From contig VAZT01000404.1 in the NCBI GenBank assembly GCA_005884825.1, positions 1 to 14,820 on the forward strand: a stretch of 14,820 bases of DNA, written 5' to 3'. Shown one piece after another: positions 1-7,126 of the stretch (positions are counted from its first letter, which is position 1; every line of letters starts with the position of its first letter). The position numbers were made by a program, and so were the translations under genes. The DNA is from Alphaproteobacteria bacterium (GTDB lineage: Bacteria; Pseudomonadota; Alphaproteobacteria; ATCC43930; CGMCC-115725). Below the pieces are notes generated by a model. That model did not search any database, was not told where the DNA came from, and was given only the letters and a program-made list of their open reading frames with translations.

Positions 1-56
1 TTGTGCCGGGCCCCGCGATGAGAATAAAGCGAACGACGACGGTGAAACTGGCGCTC

Positions 57-62
57 GGGAGG
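57..62 (+). promoter_or_regulatory. ribosome binding site of the first cytochrome c gene
   Basis: GGGAGG lies 4 bases before the ATG at 67 and fixes that start. Bases 1-56 show no recognisable gene. The edge-open frame 1 reads six codons to a TGA at 19-21, which could be the tail of an upstream gene, but six residues are too few to judge. Confidence 0.6.
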
Positions 63-66
63 AAGG

Positions 67-441
67 ATGCGGTTGCCGATCTCATACCTCAGCTTGGGTT
101 TTCTGCTGCCGTTCTTCGCGATTTGCCCCGCTGCGGCCGGCGATGTCGAAGCCGGCAAGGCAGACTTCAAAAAATGCGCGCTCTGCCACACCGCCGAGGC
201 GGGGAAGAACAAGATAGGGCCCAGCCTGTTCGGCATTGTTGGCCGCAAATCTGCGAGCGTCGAAAATTTCAGTTACTCCGAAGCAATGAAGAAGTTCGAC
301 CATACCTGGGACGCCCAGACCCTCGACACCTACCTGGCCGATCCGCGCGCGGCGGTGCCGGGAACGAAAATGATCTTCCCCGGCATAAAGGACGAGAAGG
401 AGCGGCAAGACGTCATCGCCTACCTCGAGACGCTGAAGTGA
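67..441 (+). CDS. secreted class I c-type cytochrome (cytochrome c2/c550-like)
   Basis: This 124-residue protein has an N-terminal signal peptide (about residues 1-24, ending AAAG) and one covalent heme site, CALCH at 37-41. The GTKM motif around Met102 supplies the likely second axial ligand, and the order heme motif, GPSLFGIVGR, GTKMIFPG, C-terminal helix is that of small soluble class I cytochromes c. It should be a periplasmic one-electron carrier. It heads a + strand group of PQQ-dehydrogenase-associated genes, so it may accept electrons from a quinoprotein or pass them to a terminal oxidase. That partner is inferred from position only, since the locus also encodes XoxG. The start is backed by a strong ribosome site 4 bases upstream. 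Confidence 0.9.
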   Translation: MRLPISYLSLGFLLPFFAICPAAAGDVEAGKADFKKCALCHTAEAGKNKIGPSLFGIVGRKSASVENFSYSEAMKKFDHTWDAQTLDTYLADPRAAVPGTKMIFPGIKDEKERQDVIAYLETLK

Positions 442-471
442 GTTCATCAATTTGGTAGCAGCTTCCCCGTG

Positions 472-600
472 TCATTCCCGCGAAAGCGGGAACCCAGAGC
501 AGCGGCTCTCGTCGCTTCCCCCCTGTTCAAGCCAGATCCTGCCCCTGGCGAAAGCAGGGGGGCAGGCTCTGGACCCCCGCTGTCGCGGGGGCGACGATTA
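472..600. repeat. REP-like composite: two inverted palindromic elements around a third hairpin
   Basis: Three perfect hairpins sit in a row in the gap between the cytochrome and the next gene. The first has arms TTCCCGC (475-481) and GCGGGAA (486-492) with a GAAA loop. The second has arms CCTGCCCC (538-545) and GGGGCAGG (559-566). The third has arms CCCCCGC (574-580) and GCGGGGG (585-591) with a TGTC loop. The outer two are related and inverted, each carrying CCAGAGC (494-500) or its complement GCTCTGG (566-572) on its inner side. This layout resembles dispersed extragenic palindromes of many GC-rich proteobacteria. It could also end or stabilise the cytochrome transcript. No other copy was noticed in the window. 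Confidence 0.7.
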
Positions 601-624
601 CGACACGGAGGCAAGACAGCGCCG

Positions 625-1824
625 ATGAGTTCTTGGCGCCATGCCACGCTGTTGATGGTGATTCTCATCGTTGCTGCGGCATTGGCGCCAGCGGCCAGTG
701 CCGGCGAGGAAACAGTGCGGATCGGGTGGTTGTCGCAGGCGGTGAAGCGGAGTTTGCCGCTCTCCTACCTCGATCAGCCGCCGCAGGATGAGGGCATCCA
801 GGGCGCGCGGCTCGGTATTGCCGACAACGACACGACCGGCCATTTTACCGGCCAGTCGTTCATCTTGGCCGAGGCGATCGTCCCGGAGGACGGCGATGTC
901 GCCGCGGGCCTTCGCGAGCTCACGGCCAAGGGCATCCGGCTCGTCGTGACCGATTTGGCGGCGCCGGAGCTACTGTCCGCGGCCGGAATGCCGGAGGCCG
1001 TGGGGATCACTTTCTTCGATACGGGCTCTGCAAGCGATCGCCTGCGCGGCGAGGATTGCCGCGCCAACATTCTGCATCTGCTGCCGAGCCACGCGATGCT
1101 CGCCGATGGACTGGTCCAATATCTGGTCGCGAAGCGGTGGCAGAACCTGTTGCTGGTGGTGGGCCATGGCGACGGCGATCGGGAATTCGCGGGCGACATT
1201 CACCATGCCGCGCTGAAATTCCAGGCACGTATCGTTCAGGAGAAACCCTGGACCTTTATCCCGGGCGCGCGCCGCACCGATACCGGGCATTTCGCGATCC
1301 AGGCCGAGGTTGCACGCTTTACGCAGGGCATCAGTTACGACGTGCTGGTGGTCGCCGACGAAGGGGACGAGTTCGGCGATGATCTCTCCTACCGCACCTT
1401 CGACCCGCGCCCGGTGGCGGGGACCCAAGCCCTCGTCCCGACCGCCTGGGCGCGGCCGCACGAGCAATGGGGCGCCACCCAGCTGCAGGAGCGGTTCCTG
1501 CATCGGGCCAAACGCTGGATGACCGACCGCGACTACGCCGCGTGGATGGCCGTGCGGGCAATCGGCGAAGCGGCAACCCGGACGAAATCCGCAGACCCCG
1601 CCGCCATCCTCGCCTTCATGCGCGGCGACCGGTTCGAGCTCGCCGCTTACAAGGGAGCCCGACTCAGCTTCCGATCCTGGGATGGCCAGCTGCGCCAGCC
1701 GGTGCTGCTCGCCGATGCCCGCTCGCTCGTCTCGGTATCACCGCAGCCGGGATTCCTGCACCAATTCTCCGAGCTCGATACGCTCGGAATCGACAAGCCC
1801 GAGACGAAATGCCGAATGGGCTGA
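625..1824 (+). CDS. periplasmic type I binding protein of the PQQ-dependent alcohol dehydrogenase ABC system
   Basis: This 399-residue protein starts with a clear signal peptide (residues 1-26, cut after APAASA) and then reads as a LivK-like type I periplasmic binding fold, opening with IGWLSQ. It resembles the family annotated as the substrate-binding protein of the PQQ-dependent alcohol dehydrogenase ABC system, known from clusters holding the same beta-propeller and ABC genes. The frame stays open back to 469, but that stretch is repeat DNA. ATG 625 puts the signal peptide at the N-terminus and has GGAGG at 607-611, a rather long 13-base gap. The ligand is unknown. The 3' end overlaps the next gene by 16 bases. 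The neighbouring permease is of the exporter type, so classic import is doubtful. Confidence 0.82.
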   Translation: MSSWRHATLLMVILIVAAALAPAASAGEETVRIGWLSQAVKRSLPLSYLDQPPQDEGIQGARLGIADNDTTGHFTGQSFILAEAIVPEDGDVAAGLRELTAKGIRLVVTDLAAPELLSAAGMPEAVGITFFDTGSASDRLRGEDCRANILHLLPSHAMLADGLVQYLVAKRWQNLLLVVGHGDGDREFAGDIHHAALKFQARIVQEKPWTFIPGARRTDTGHFAIQAEVARFTQGISYDVLVVADEGDEFGDDLSYRTFDPRPVAGTQALVPTAWARPHEQWGATQLQERFLHRAKRWMTDRDYAAWMAVRAIGEAATRTKSADPAAILAFMRGDRFELAAYKGARLSFRSWDGQLRQPVLLADARSLVSVSPQPGFLHQFSELDTLGIDKPETKCRMG

Positions 1825-2777
1825 TCGCGGCCGTGGCGATCGCTTTCCTCTGCACGGCCCGGATCACGGCGGCGGACACGATCTACGTGTCGAACGAGAA
1901 GGACAACACGGTCACCGTGGTCGACGGCAAAACTCTCGAGCCGGTCAAAACGATCCCGGTCGGCCAGCGCCCGCGGGGCATCCTGCTCTCCAAGGATGCA
2001 AAGTCCCTCTACATCTGCGCCAGCGACAGCGACCATATCGAGGTGCTCGACCTGGTCAGCGACAAGATCTCGCGTACCCTGCCGAGCGGCGCAGACCCGG
2101 AGTATTCCGCGCTCGATCCCAGCGGGAAGCTGCTCTATGTCGCCAACGAGGACGACAACCTCGTAACCGTCGTCGACATCGACCGTGGCGAGGTCGTCAC
2201 CGAGATCCCGGTCGGGGTCGAGCCGGAGGGGATGGGCATCAGTCCCGACGGGAAATACCTCGTCAACACCTCGGAAACGACAAACATGGCGCATGTCATC
2301 GACACTGCGACGCGCCGGGTCATCGCCAACATCCTCGTCGACAGCCGCCCGCGTCGTGCCGTGTGGACTGCGGACGCCGCGCAGTTCTGGGTTTCCGCGG
2401 AAATCGGCGGATCGGTCAGCGTCGTCGACGCCGCAAAACGCGAGATCGTCAAGCGCATCACCTTCGCCGTTCCCGGCGTGCCGACCGAGGCGATCCAGCC
2501 GGTCGGGATCGCGATCACGCGCGACCGCAAGCTCGCCTTTGTGGGGCTCGGCCCCGCCAACCGCGTTGCCGTCGTCGACGCGCAGAGCTATGAAGTCCTG
2601 AAGTATCTGCTGGTCGGACAACGGGTATGGAGCCTGGCCTTCAACCCGGATCAGAGCCGGGTCTACACGACGAACGGGGTCAGCAACGACATCTCGGTGA
2701 TCGATGTCGCATCGCTGAAGGTGATCAAATCCGTTCCCGTCGGCCAGGCTCCGTGGGGTGTCGTCTCCCGCCCGTGA
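1809..2777 (+). CDS. PQQ-catabolism-associated YVTN beta-propeller protein, secreted
   Basis: The 322-residue product has a signal peptide (about 1-22) and then about seven degenerate repeats of roughly 42 residues. Each has a strand such as IYVSN, LYICAS, LYVAN or VYTTNG, followed by a VxVVD strand and a (T/S)xPVG turn. This is the YVTN/NHL-like seven-bladed beta-propeller, and the closest family I know is the PQQ-dependent catabolism-associated beta-propeller protein. No PQQ-binding residues or heme motif are seen, so it is probably a scaffold or binding protein rather than an enzyme. Starting at ATG 1809 overlaps the preceding gene by 16 bases and implies translational coupling. No good ribosome site is visible. 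The open frame upstream to 1467 lies inside the previous gene and was dropped. Confidence 0.85.
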   Translation: MPNGLIAAVAIAFLCTARITAADTIYVSNEKDNTVTVVDGKTLEPVKTIPVGQRPRGILLSKDAKSLYICASDSDHIEVLDLVSDKISRTLPSGADPEYSALDPSGKLLYVANEDDNLVTVVDIDRGEVVTEIPVGVEPEGMGISPDGKYLVNTSETTNMAHVIDTATRRVIANILVDSRPRRAVWTADAAQFWVSAEIGGSVSVVDAAKREIVKRITFAVPGVPTEAIQPVGIAITRDRKLAFVGLGPANRVAVVDAQSYEVLKYLLVGQRVWSLAFNPDQSRVYTTNGVSNDISVIDVASLKVIKSVPVGQAPWGVVSRP

Positions 2778-2784
2778 GGCGTTC

Positions 2785-3528
2785 ATGAGCATCACACCGG
2801 CATTGGCGATCGACGCACTCGGACACCGCTTCGGGCCGCGGCGGGTCTTGAAAGACGTCTCGTTCTCGATTGCGCCCGGCGACTTTACCGTGCTCCTTGG
2901 GTTAAACGGCGCCGGGAAGACGACATTGTTCTCGCTTGCCACGCGGCTCTACGCCCAGTCCGAGGGCACGATCCGCATCTTTGGCATGGACATTCGCGAG
3001 CGGATGTTGGAGTGCCTGCGGCAGATGGGGATCGTGTTCCAGCTGCCGACCCTCGATCTCGACCTCACCGTCGAGCAGAACCTTTACTACCACTGCGCCT
3101 TGCACGGCCTGTCGCGTCGCGACGCAACCAGACGGATCGCCGCCGAGATCGAGCGCGTCGGGCTAGTCGAGCAGCGCCGAGACAAGACGCGGCAATTGAG
3201 CGGCGGTCAGCGGCGCCGTATCGAAATCGCGCGCGCCTTGTTGCACCAGCCGCGCCTGTTGCTGCTCGATGAGCCGACTGTCGGGCTCGACATCGCCAGC
3301 CGGCAATTCATGCTCGACCATGTCCGCCGGCTCTGTCGAGACGAAGGCCTGGCCGCACTCTGGGCCACGCATCTGATCGACGAAGTCGGGGAGGGCGCGC
3401 GGGTCGTCGTGTTGCACAAGGGCGAAGTGCTCGCCGACGGCGCTGCCGCCCAGCTGCTCGGACAGATGCGGGCGTCGTCGATGCGGGCGGTGTTCGAAAC
3501 GCTGGTGCAGGAGCGCGAAGCGGCATGA
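2785..3528 (+). CDS. ABC transporter ATP-binding subunit of the PQQ-dependent alcohol dehydrogenase system
   Basis: This 247-residue ATPase has all the catalytic motifs: Walker A GLNGAGKT (39-46), Q-loop Gln86, signature LSGGQ (138-142), Walker B LLLLDEP (158-164) and H-loop His196. Its best match in type is the drug/polysaccharide exporter ATPases that pair with ABC-2 permeases, and the next gene is such a permease. It should sit on the cytoplasmic face of the inner membrane and drive transport. ATG 2785 was chosen because GAGG at 2776-2779, overlapping the stop codon of the previous gene, lies 5 bases upstream. A GTG at 2758 in the same frame would need an overlap and lacks this site. The substrate is unknown. 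Confidence 0.92.
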   Translation: MSITPALAIDALGHRFGPRRVLKDVSFSIAPGDFTVLLGLNGAGKTTLFSLATRLYAQSEGTIRIFGMDIRERMLECLRQMGIVFQLPTLDLDLTVEQNLYYHCALHGLSRRDATRRIAAEIERVGLVEQRRDKTRQLSGGQRRRIEIARALLHQPRLLLLDEPTVGLDIASRQFMLDHVRRLCRDEGLAALWATHLIDEVGEGARVVVLHKGEVLADGAAAQLLGQMRASSMRAVFETLVQEREAA

Positions 3529-4328
3529 GGCCGATCCATTACCTGCGCTGCTTTTTCGGCATTGCAATGCGCGAGTGGCTGCGTTTCTTGAATCAGCGCG
3601 GGCGCTTCTTTTCGGCGCTGGTGCGGCCTCTCGTCTGGCTGGCGATCTTCGCGACCGGGTTTCATTTCGTGCTCGGCGTGTCGATCATCCCGCCCTACGA
3701 GACTTACGTCCCCTACTCGGTCTACATCGCGCCCGGCTTGATCGCGATGATCCTGATGTTCAACGGCATGCTGAGCTCGTTGTCGATGGTCTATGACCGC
3801 GAGATGGGCAGCATGCGGATCTTGATGGTGAGCCCGCTGCCGCGCTGGTTTCTGCTGACCGCGAAACTTCTCGCCGGCGTCATCGTCTCGGTATTGCAGG
3901 CCTATGCCTTTCTGGCGATCGCGCTCATTTGGGAGATCGAGCCGCCCTGGTTCGGCTATCTTGCGGTGCTTCCGGCGCTCATTCTGTCGGGGCTGATGCT
4001 GGGAGCGCTCGGACTGCTGCTGTCGTCGGCGATCCGTCAGCTCGAGAACTTTGCCAGCGTGATGAATTTCGTGATTTTTCCAATGTTTTTCGCCTCCTCG
4101 GCACTTTACCCGCTGTGGCATGTCAAGGAGGCGAGCCTCCTCCTCTACGACATCTGCGAGATCAATCCCTTCACCCACGCCGTCGAGCTGATTCGCTTTG
4201 CGCTCTATGGCCAGCTCGAACCCGTCTCGGCGGTGGTTCTCGTTGCCGCGACCGCGATCTTCCTCACTCTCGCCGTCTACGGGTACGATCCGGCAAAGGG
4301 CCTGATGGCGCGCCGCGCCGCGGAGTGA
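3525..4328 (+). CDS. ABC-2 type permease of the alcohol/PQQ-associated ABC transporter
   Basis: The 267-residue integral membrane protein has about six hydrophobic segments (roughly 30-51, 65-85, 110-135, 140-165, 175-195 and 232-252). It also has the ABC-2 coupling segment EMGSMRILMVSPLPR, residues about 92-106, and the late NPFTHAVELIRFALYG region typical of exporter permeases. Its start overlaps the stop of the ATPase gene as ATGA, with AGGAG at 3509-3513, so the two are translated together. Related permeases sit beside quinoprotein ethanol/phenylethanol dehydrogenases (the PedC type), although no transported compound has been settled as far as I know. ABC-2 architecture suggests export. 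The stop shares one base with the next start. Confidence 0.88.
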   Translation: MRPIHYLRCFFGIAMREWLRFLNQRGRFFSALVRPLVWLAIFATGFHFVLGVSIIPPYETYVPYSVYIAPGLIAMILMFNGMLSSLSMVYDREMGSMRILMVSPLPRWFLLTAKLLAGVIVSVLQAYAFLAIALIWEIEPPWFGYLAVLPALILSGLMLGALGLLLSSAIRQLENFASVMNFVIFPMFFASSALYPLWHVKEASLLLYDICEINPFTHAVELIRFALYGQLEPVSAVVLVAATAIFLTLAVYGYDPAKGLMARRAAE

Positions 4329-4954
4329 TGTCCCGTAAATGCGCCTGGGTGATGACGCTGGGTCTGGGTTTTGCCGCGGTCGTAAATGCAAATTCGGCGC
4401 CGCCACGGGCGGAGGATCCGGATTGGCCCTGCCAGCAGCGGCTCGTCCCGAAGCTGACTGCAGCGGCGTATTGGAGCGGGCCGGCGCTGGAGGGCGTCGG
4501 CGACTGGCGCGCCGGCCCCGAGATCTCCGGTCTCGTCCGACGCCTCGCGCCGCGGCGGGTCTCGACGCAACAAGGGCTGGCAGAGATCGCCGCCTTTGTG
4601 CGGACCGTGTCGAATGACCGCCCTCGCCGCCTTGCCCTCGTGTTTCGCGGGCTGCTGGAAGAGACCGACCGGGAACGCGCGGGCCTCATCGAAGAGCTGA
4701 AGGAGATTGGGCGACGCCAGCGCGAGCTCGCCGATCTCGTCGCCCGGCTCGCGACCGAGCTCAACGCGATCCCACCCGATGCCCGAGGCGAAAACGCCGC
4801 CAAACGCATCGATTTGCAGCAGCGTCATGACTTCACGGCGCGCAATTTCGAGGAGATTCAGCGCACGATCCGCTACGCCTGCGAGACCCCGGTCGAGCTG
4901 GATGCGCGGCTGGGGGCATGGGCGCGGGCGTTGCAGGAGGCAGCTTCCGAATGA
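4328..4954 (+). CDS. secreted coiled-coil protein of unknown function, quinoprotein-associated
   Basis: The 208-residue product has a likely signal peptide (1-22). It then has a short conserved-looking block DPDWPCQQRLVPKL (30-43), and a charged Glu/Arg-rich helical stretch at about 110-180 that should form a coiled coil. Only two mature cysteines are present (Cys35 and Cys185), a possible disulfide pair. I recall secreted proteins with a DWPC-x-QR-x-VP block beside the same ABC genes in other proteobacteria, but not a function. The ATG at 4328 overlaps the permease stop as TGATG, so it is the last gene of the + strand operon. It may be the periplasmic partner of the ABC-2 exporter, much as periplasmic helical adaptors serve other exporters. 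This is inference. Confidence 0.75.
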   Translation: MSRKCAWVMTLGLGFAAVVNANSAPPRAEDPDWPCQQRLVPKLTAAAYWSGPALEGVGDWRAGPEISGLVRRLAPRRVSTQQGLAEIAAFVRTVSNDRPRRLALVFRGLLEETDRERAGLIEELKEIGRRQRELADLVARLATELNAIPPDARGENAAKRIDLQQRHDFTARNFEEIQRTIRYACETPVELDARLGAWARALQEAASE

Positions 4955-4957
4955 GTG

Positions 4958-5728
4958 CTACGATCTTTTTGGTGGACTAAGCCCTTTCACCGTCTCGAGG
5001 CCTCGAACATTCTTCAATACCGCACCGCCGAGATCGGCTTCGGTGGCATCCGCACCGGTCAGATCGGCGCCGGTCAGGTCGGCCCCCGACAGATCGGCTC
5101 CCGTCAAATCAGCGCCGCTCAAATCGGCTCCGGTCAGGTCGACGAACCGCAGCAGCGCCCGACTGAGATCGGCGCCGGAAAAGTTTGCTCCCGACAAATT
5201 GGAGCCCGACAGGTCGGCCCTCATCAAACCCATGGACTGGTTTTTCATATCGGCTCCCATCTTCGCATTCGCAAAATTGGCGCCGCTCAGATCGAACCGG
5301 CTCAGCCGCGCGATGATGCGCGCGCCTGAGAAATTGGCGCCTCGAAACACAGGCGCCTCGGCGGGCGAGATGTCCAGACCCGAGGACACGACGAGGCCGA
5401 GGAGGCTCGCATCAGACAGATCGGCATTCGTGAAATTCGCCCGCATGATCCAGGCGAGGTCGAGCTTGGCCCTGGAAAGCTTGGCACCGGCGAGGTTCGC
5501 TCCCACCAATTTCGCACCAAAAAGGTTCGCACCCGACAGGTTCGCCCGCTTGAAGTCCAGATTGCTCAGATCGAGACTTTCGAGGGGTTTCCCGGAAAGA
5601 TCTGCGGGTTTGTCGGGGGATGCCGCAGCCAAGATCCGGCGAACTTGCTCGGCGGTGAAATCGGCGCCTCGACAAGGCGATGTCGCGAGCACGACTAATG
5701 CCAAGACGAACCCAAAGGCGGTTTTCAT
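4958..5728 (-). CDS. secreted pentapeptide-repeat protein in the xox operon
   Basis: This 256-residue protein has a signal peptide (1-21, cut near SPCRGA), a short helical segment (FTAEQVRRIL) and then many A(D/N)LXX pentapeptide units. There are two runs, about residues 42-105 and 160-245, separated by a less regular stretch. The C-terminal run is nearly perfect, alternating ADLSG and ADLTG. Such repeats fold as a right-handed quadrilateral beta-helix, so this should be a rigid periplasmic rod. Its role is unknown. It is the last gene of the - strand xox operon, starting 5 bases after the stop of the CXXCW gene. ATG 5728 was chosen because an upstream ATG at 5782 would precede the signal peptide and run into that gene. 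Confidence 0.88.
   Translation of the reverse strand: MKTAFGFVLALVVLATSPCRGADFTAEQVRRILAAASPDKPADLSGKPLESLDLSNLDFKRANLSGANLFGAKLVGANLAGAKLSRAKLDLAWIMRANFTNADLSDASLLGLVVSSGLDISPAEAPVFRGANFSGARIIARLSRFDLSGANFANAKMGADMKNQSMGLMRADLSGSNLSGANFSGADLSRALLRFVDLTGADLSGADLTGADLSGADLTGADLTGADATEADLGGAVLKNVRGLETVKGLSPPKRS
5029..5240 (-). repeat. 15-bp tandem periodicity encoding pentapeptide repeats
   Basis: On the + strand GGTCAG-ATCGGC-type units recur every 15 bases (for example at 5056, 5071 and 5086), one per encoded pentapeptide. The near-identity of neighbouring units suggests recent internal duplication and a chance of copy-number change. The repeats are coding and are not a CRISPR array. Confidence 0.75.
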
Positions 5729-5733
5729 CCCGG

Positions 5734-6276
5734 TCACGATGCCGGTTCCGCGTTCTGCATCGGCAATTTCGCCGCTTCCCACCCGTCAGTGCCGTCCGGG
5801 TACCAAAAAACTTGCGTATAACCCCAGCTCGCCGCCCGCTTCGCTGCGTTCCAGCTCATCCAGCAATCGGCCAAGCAATAAAACACGACCGGGGTGTCCC
5901 GGCGCCGGCTCGTTGCGGTTTCGAGGTGATTTCGAAAATAGCCTTCGAGCTCGGGGCTGAGCGCGCCGCGGCCGACATCGGGAAGCCATAGGCTGCCTGG
6001 AATATCGCGGTGCGGCAGCGGCATCCATACAGCCGATTGCGGCAGGTTTGCCGGTCGGTGCGGCGCGGGCTGCACATCGATCCAGACGGCGCCGCCACTC
6101 GTCCAAAGCCGATGCGCAGCCTCAGTATCCAGCACAACACCACCCGCCACCGTGTCGGGCGTCGGCGCGCGATAGTCATCCGTGCGATAACCTTCGGGCT
6201 CCGGAGGTCGCTCGCTTGCGTCGAGGCTAGCCGCGAGCAGAAGACCACAGAGCAGCCATCGGATGACCCGTATCAA
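5734..6276 (-). CDS. PQQ-catabolism-associated CXXCW motif protein, rhodanese-like, secreted
   Basis: Starting from TTG 6276 the protein has 180 residues: a short signal peptide (about 1-20), then a rhodanese-like domain with VWIDVQPAP early and the active-site-like loop CLADCW at 134-139. This CXXCW loop is the hallmark of the PQQ-dependent catabolism-associated CXXCW family. Two cysteines two residues apart suggest thiol-disulfide or persulfide chemistry in the periplasm. The gene follows xoxJ and precedes the pentapeptide-repeat gene. An in-frame ATG at 6318 would overlap xoxJ by 29 bases and has no ribosome site. The TTG has GAGGG overlapping the xoxJ stop, so it is preferred. The substrate is unknown, although the SoxYZ-like carrier in this window is an attractive partner. 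Confidence 0.83.
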   Translation of the reverse strand: MIRVIRWLLCGLLLAASLDASERPPEPEGYRTDDYRAPTPDTVAGGVVLDTEAAHRLWTSGGAVWIDVQPAPHRPANLPQSAVWMPLPHRDIPGSLWLPDVGRGALSPELEGYFRNHLETATSRRRDTPVVFYCLADCWMSWNAAKRAASWGYTQVFWYPDGTDGWEAAKLPMQNAEPAS

Positions 6277-6286
6277 ACGCGCCGCG

Positions 6287-6291
6287 CCCTC
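6287..6291 (-). promoter_or_regulatory. ribosome binding site deciding the CXXCW gene start
   Basis: GAGGG on the - strand overlaps the TGA of xoxJ (6290-6292) and stands 10 bases before TTG 6276. It favours this start over ATG 6318, which lies inside xoxJ. Confidence 0.5.
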
Positions 6292-7126
6292 ACGGGCCGG
6301 CGAGTTCCCCCTGCTCATTGAGCAGCGGAACGCCGTAATCGCGCAGGATGGCGGTTATGTCGCCTTGCCGTTTGAGGATCGCGGCATTGATCCTGCGCCG
6401 CCATTCCGGCTCGCTCCCGCGGACCCCCATCGCGATGTGATATTCCATTCGAGCCGCGCCCGGCTCGTCCTTGAGTGGAACCAAGGTGAGCGGCAGGTCA
6501 TCATGCTTGCGGAAGTAGCCGGCGATCGGTCCCCACAGAAAGCCGACGTCGATCGTACCGTCGATCACGTCCTGGACCATCTGGTGGGTCGGCGATTCGG
6601 CGCGCGTGTCGACAGTCAAAGCGTAGGGCTTCGTATGGGACATCAAATCGTGGCGCACGAGAAGATCTGCCGGAGGGGTTCCGGCGACGACGCCGAGCCG
6701 CAGGCCCGTCAATCGGGCGTCTTGCAATCCCTCGACCGCAAGATCCTTGTCTGCGCGGTAAAACATCACATAGGTGGTGAAGTAGTAGGGGTTGGTCGTC
6801 TGCATGATTTCATCGCCGGCGACCGTTCCCATCACTAGGTCACAAAGATGCGCGCGCAGCGTATTGCGCACGAACCCGATGATCTGGGGGAACCACGCAT
6901 AATCGACCTTGAGGCCGAGCTCGCCGCCCATCAGCTCGGCGATCTTGTTCTCGAACCCCTCCTTTTTCTCGTCAGAGAACGGCAGGTTGCTCGGATCGGC
7001 GCAAACCTTCAGCTCGCTGCGATCGACAATGTCGCTGGTCTGCGCGGCGACCGGCCCGGCTGCGAGAAAAGCTAAGGCTGAGAAAGCGAGTCGTCCCCAT
7101 GCCCGCAAAGAGCCGCAAACGACCAT
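6290..7126 (-). CDS. xoxJ: quinoprotein-dehydrogenase-associated periplasmic binding protein (XoxJ/MoxJ-like)
   Basis: This 278-residue protein has a signal peptide (about 1-28, cut after GPVAA/Q) and a type II periplasmic binding fold. It begins VCADPSNLPFSD and runs through GTVAGDEIM and GVVAGTPPADLL. This matches the XoxJ/MoxJ family, which sits next to methanol dehydrogenase genes and is thought to bind and help activate the dehydrogenase rather than import a solute. No ABC importer permease is linked to it here, which fits. Its ATG follows the xoxG stop codon directly (TGAATG), so the two genes are translationally coupled. The XoxJ label rests on family features plus order; a generic amino-acid binding protein is unlikely in this position. 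Confidence 0.87.
   Translation of the reverse strand: MVVCGSLRAWGRLAFSALAFLAAGPVAAQTSDIVDRSELKVCADPSNLPFSDEKKEGFENKIAELMGGELGLKVDYAWFPQIIGFVRNTLRAHLCDLVMGTVAGDEIMQTTNPYYFTTYVMFYRADKDLAVEGLQDARLTGLRLGVVAGTPPADLLVRHDLMSHTKPYALTVDTRAESPTHQMVQDVIDGTIDVGFLWGPIAGYFRKHDDLPLTLVPLKDEPGAARMEYHIAMGVRGSEPEWRRRINAAILKRQGDITAILRDYGVPLLNEQGELAGP

Noticed and set aside
469..624. Upstream in-frame extension of the binding-protein gene
   Set aside because: It covers the REP-like palindromes and would bury the signal peptide; ATG 625 fits better.
1647..2942. 431-residue - strand open frame opposite the beta-propeller gene
   Set aside because: Asp/Val-rich antisense shadow of a GC-rich gene with clear repeat structure on the + strand.
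3207..4406. 399-residue - strand open frame opposite the ABC genes
   Set aside because: Its composition is rich in Arg, Gln and His with no domain, and it is antisense to an ATPase and a permease with full motifs.
5029..5240. Regular short repeats that could suggest a CRISPR array
   Set aside because: The period is 15 bases with no unique spacers, and each unit encodes one pentapeptide.
4707..5960. Long + strand frame with SAPVRSAP-type repeats, and a shorter one at 4955-5329
   Set aside because: They are the antisense reading of the pentapeptide-repeat gene. The 15-bp repeats keep all frames open, and there is no ribosome site or sensible domain.
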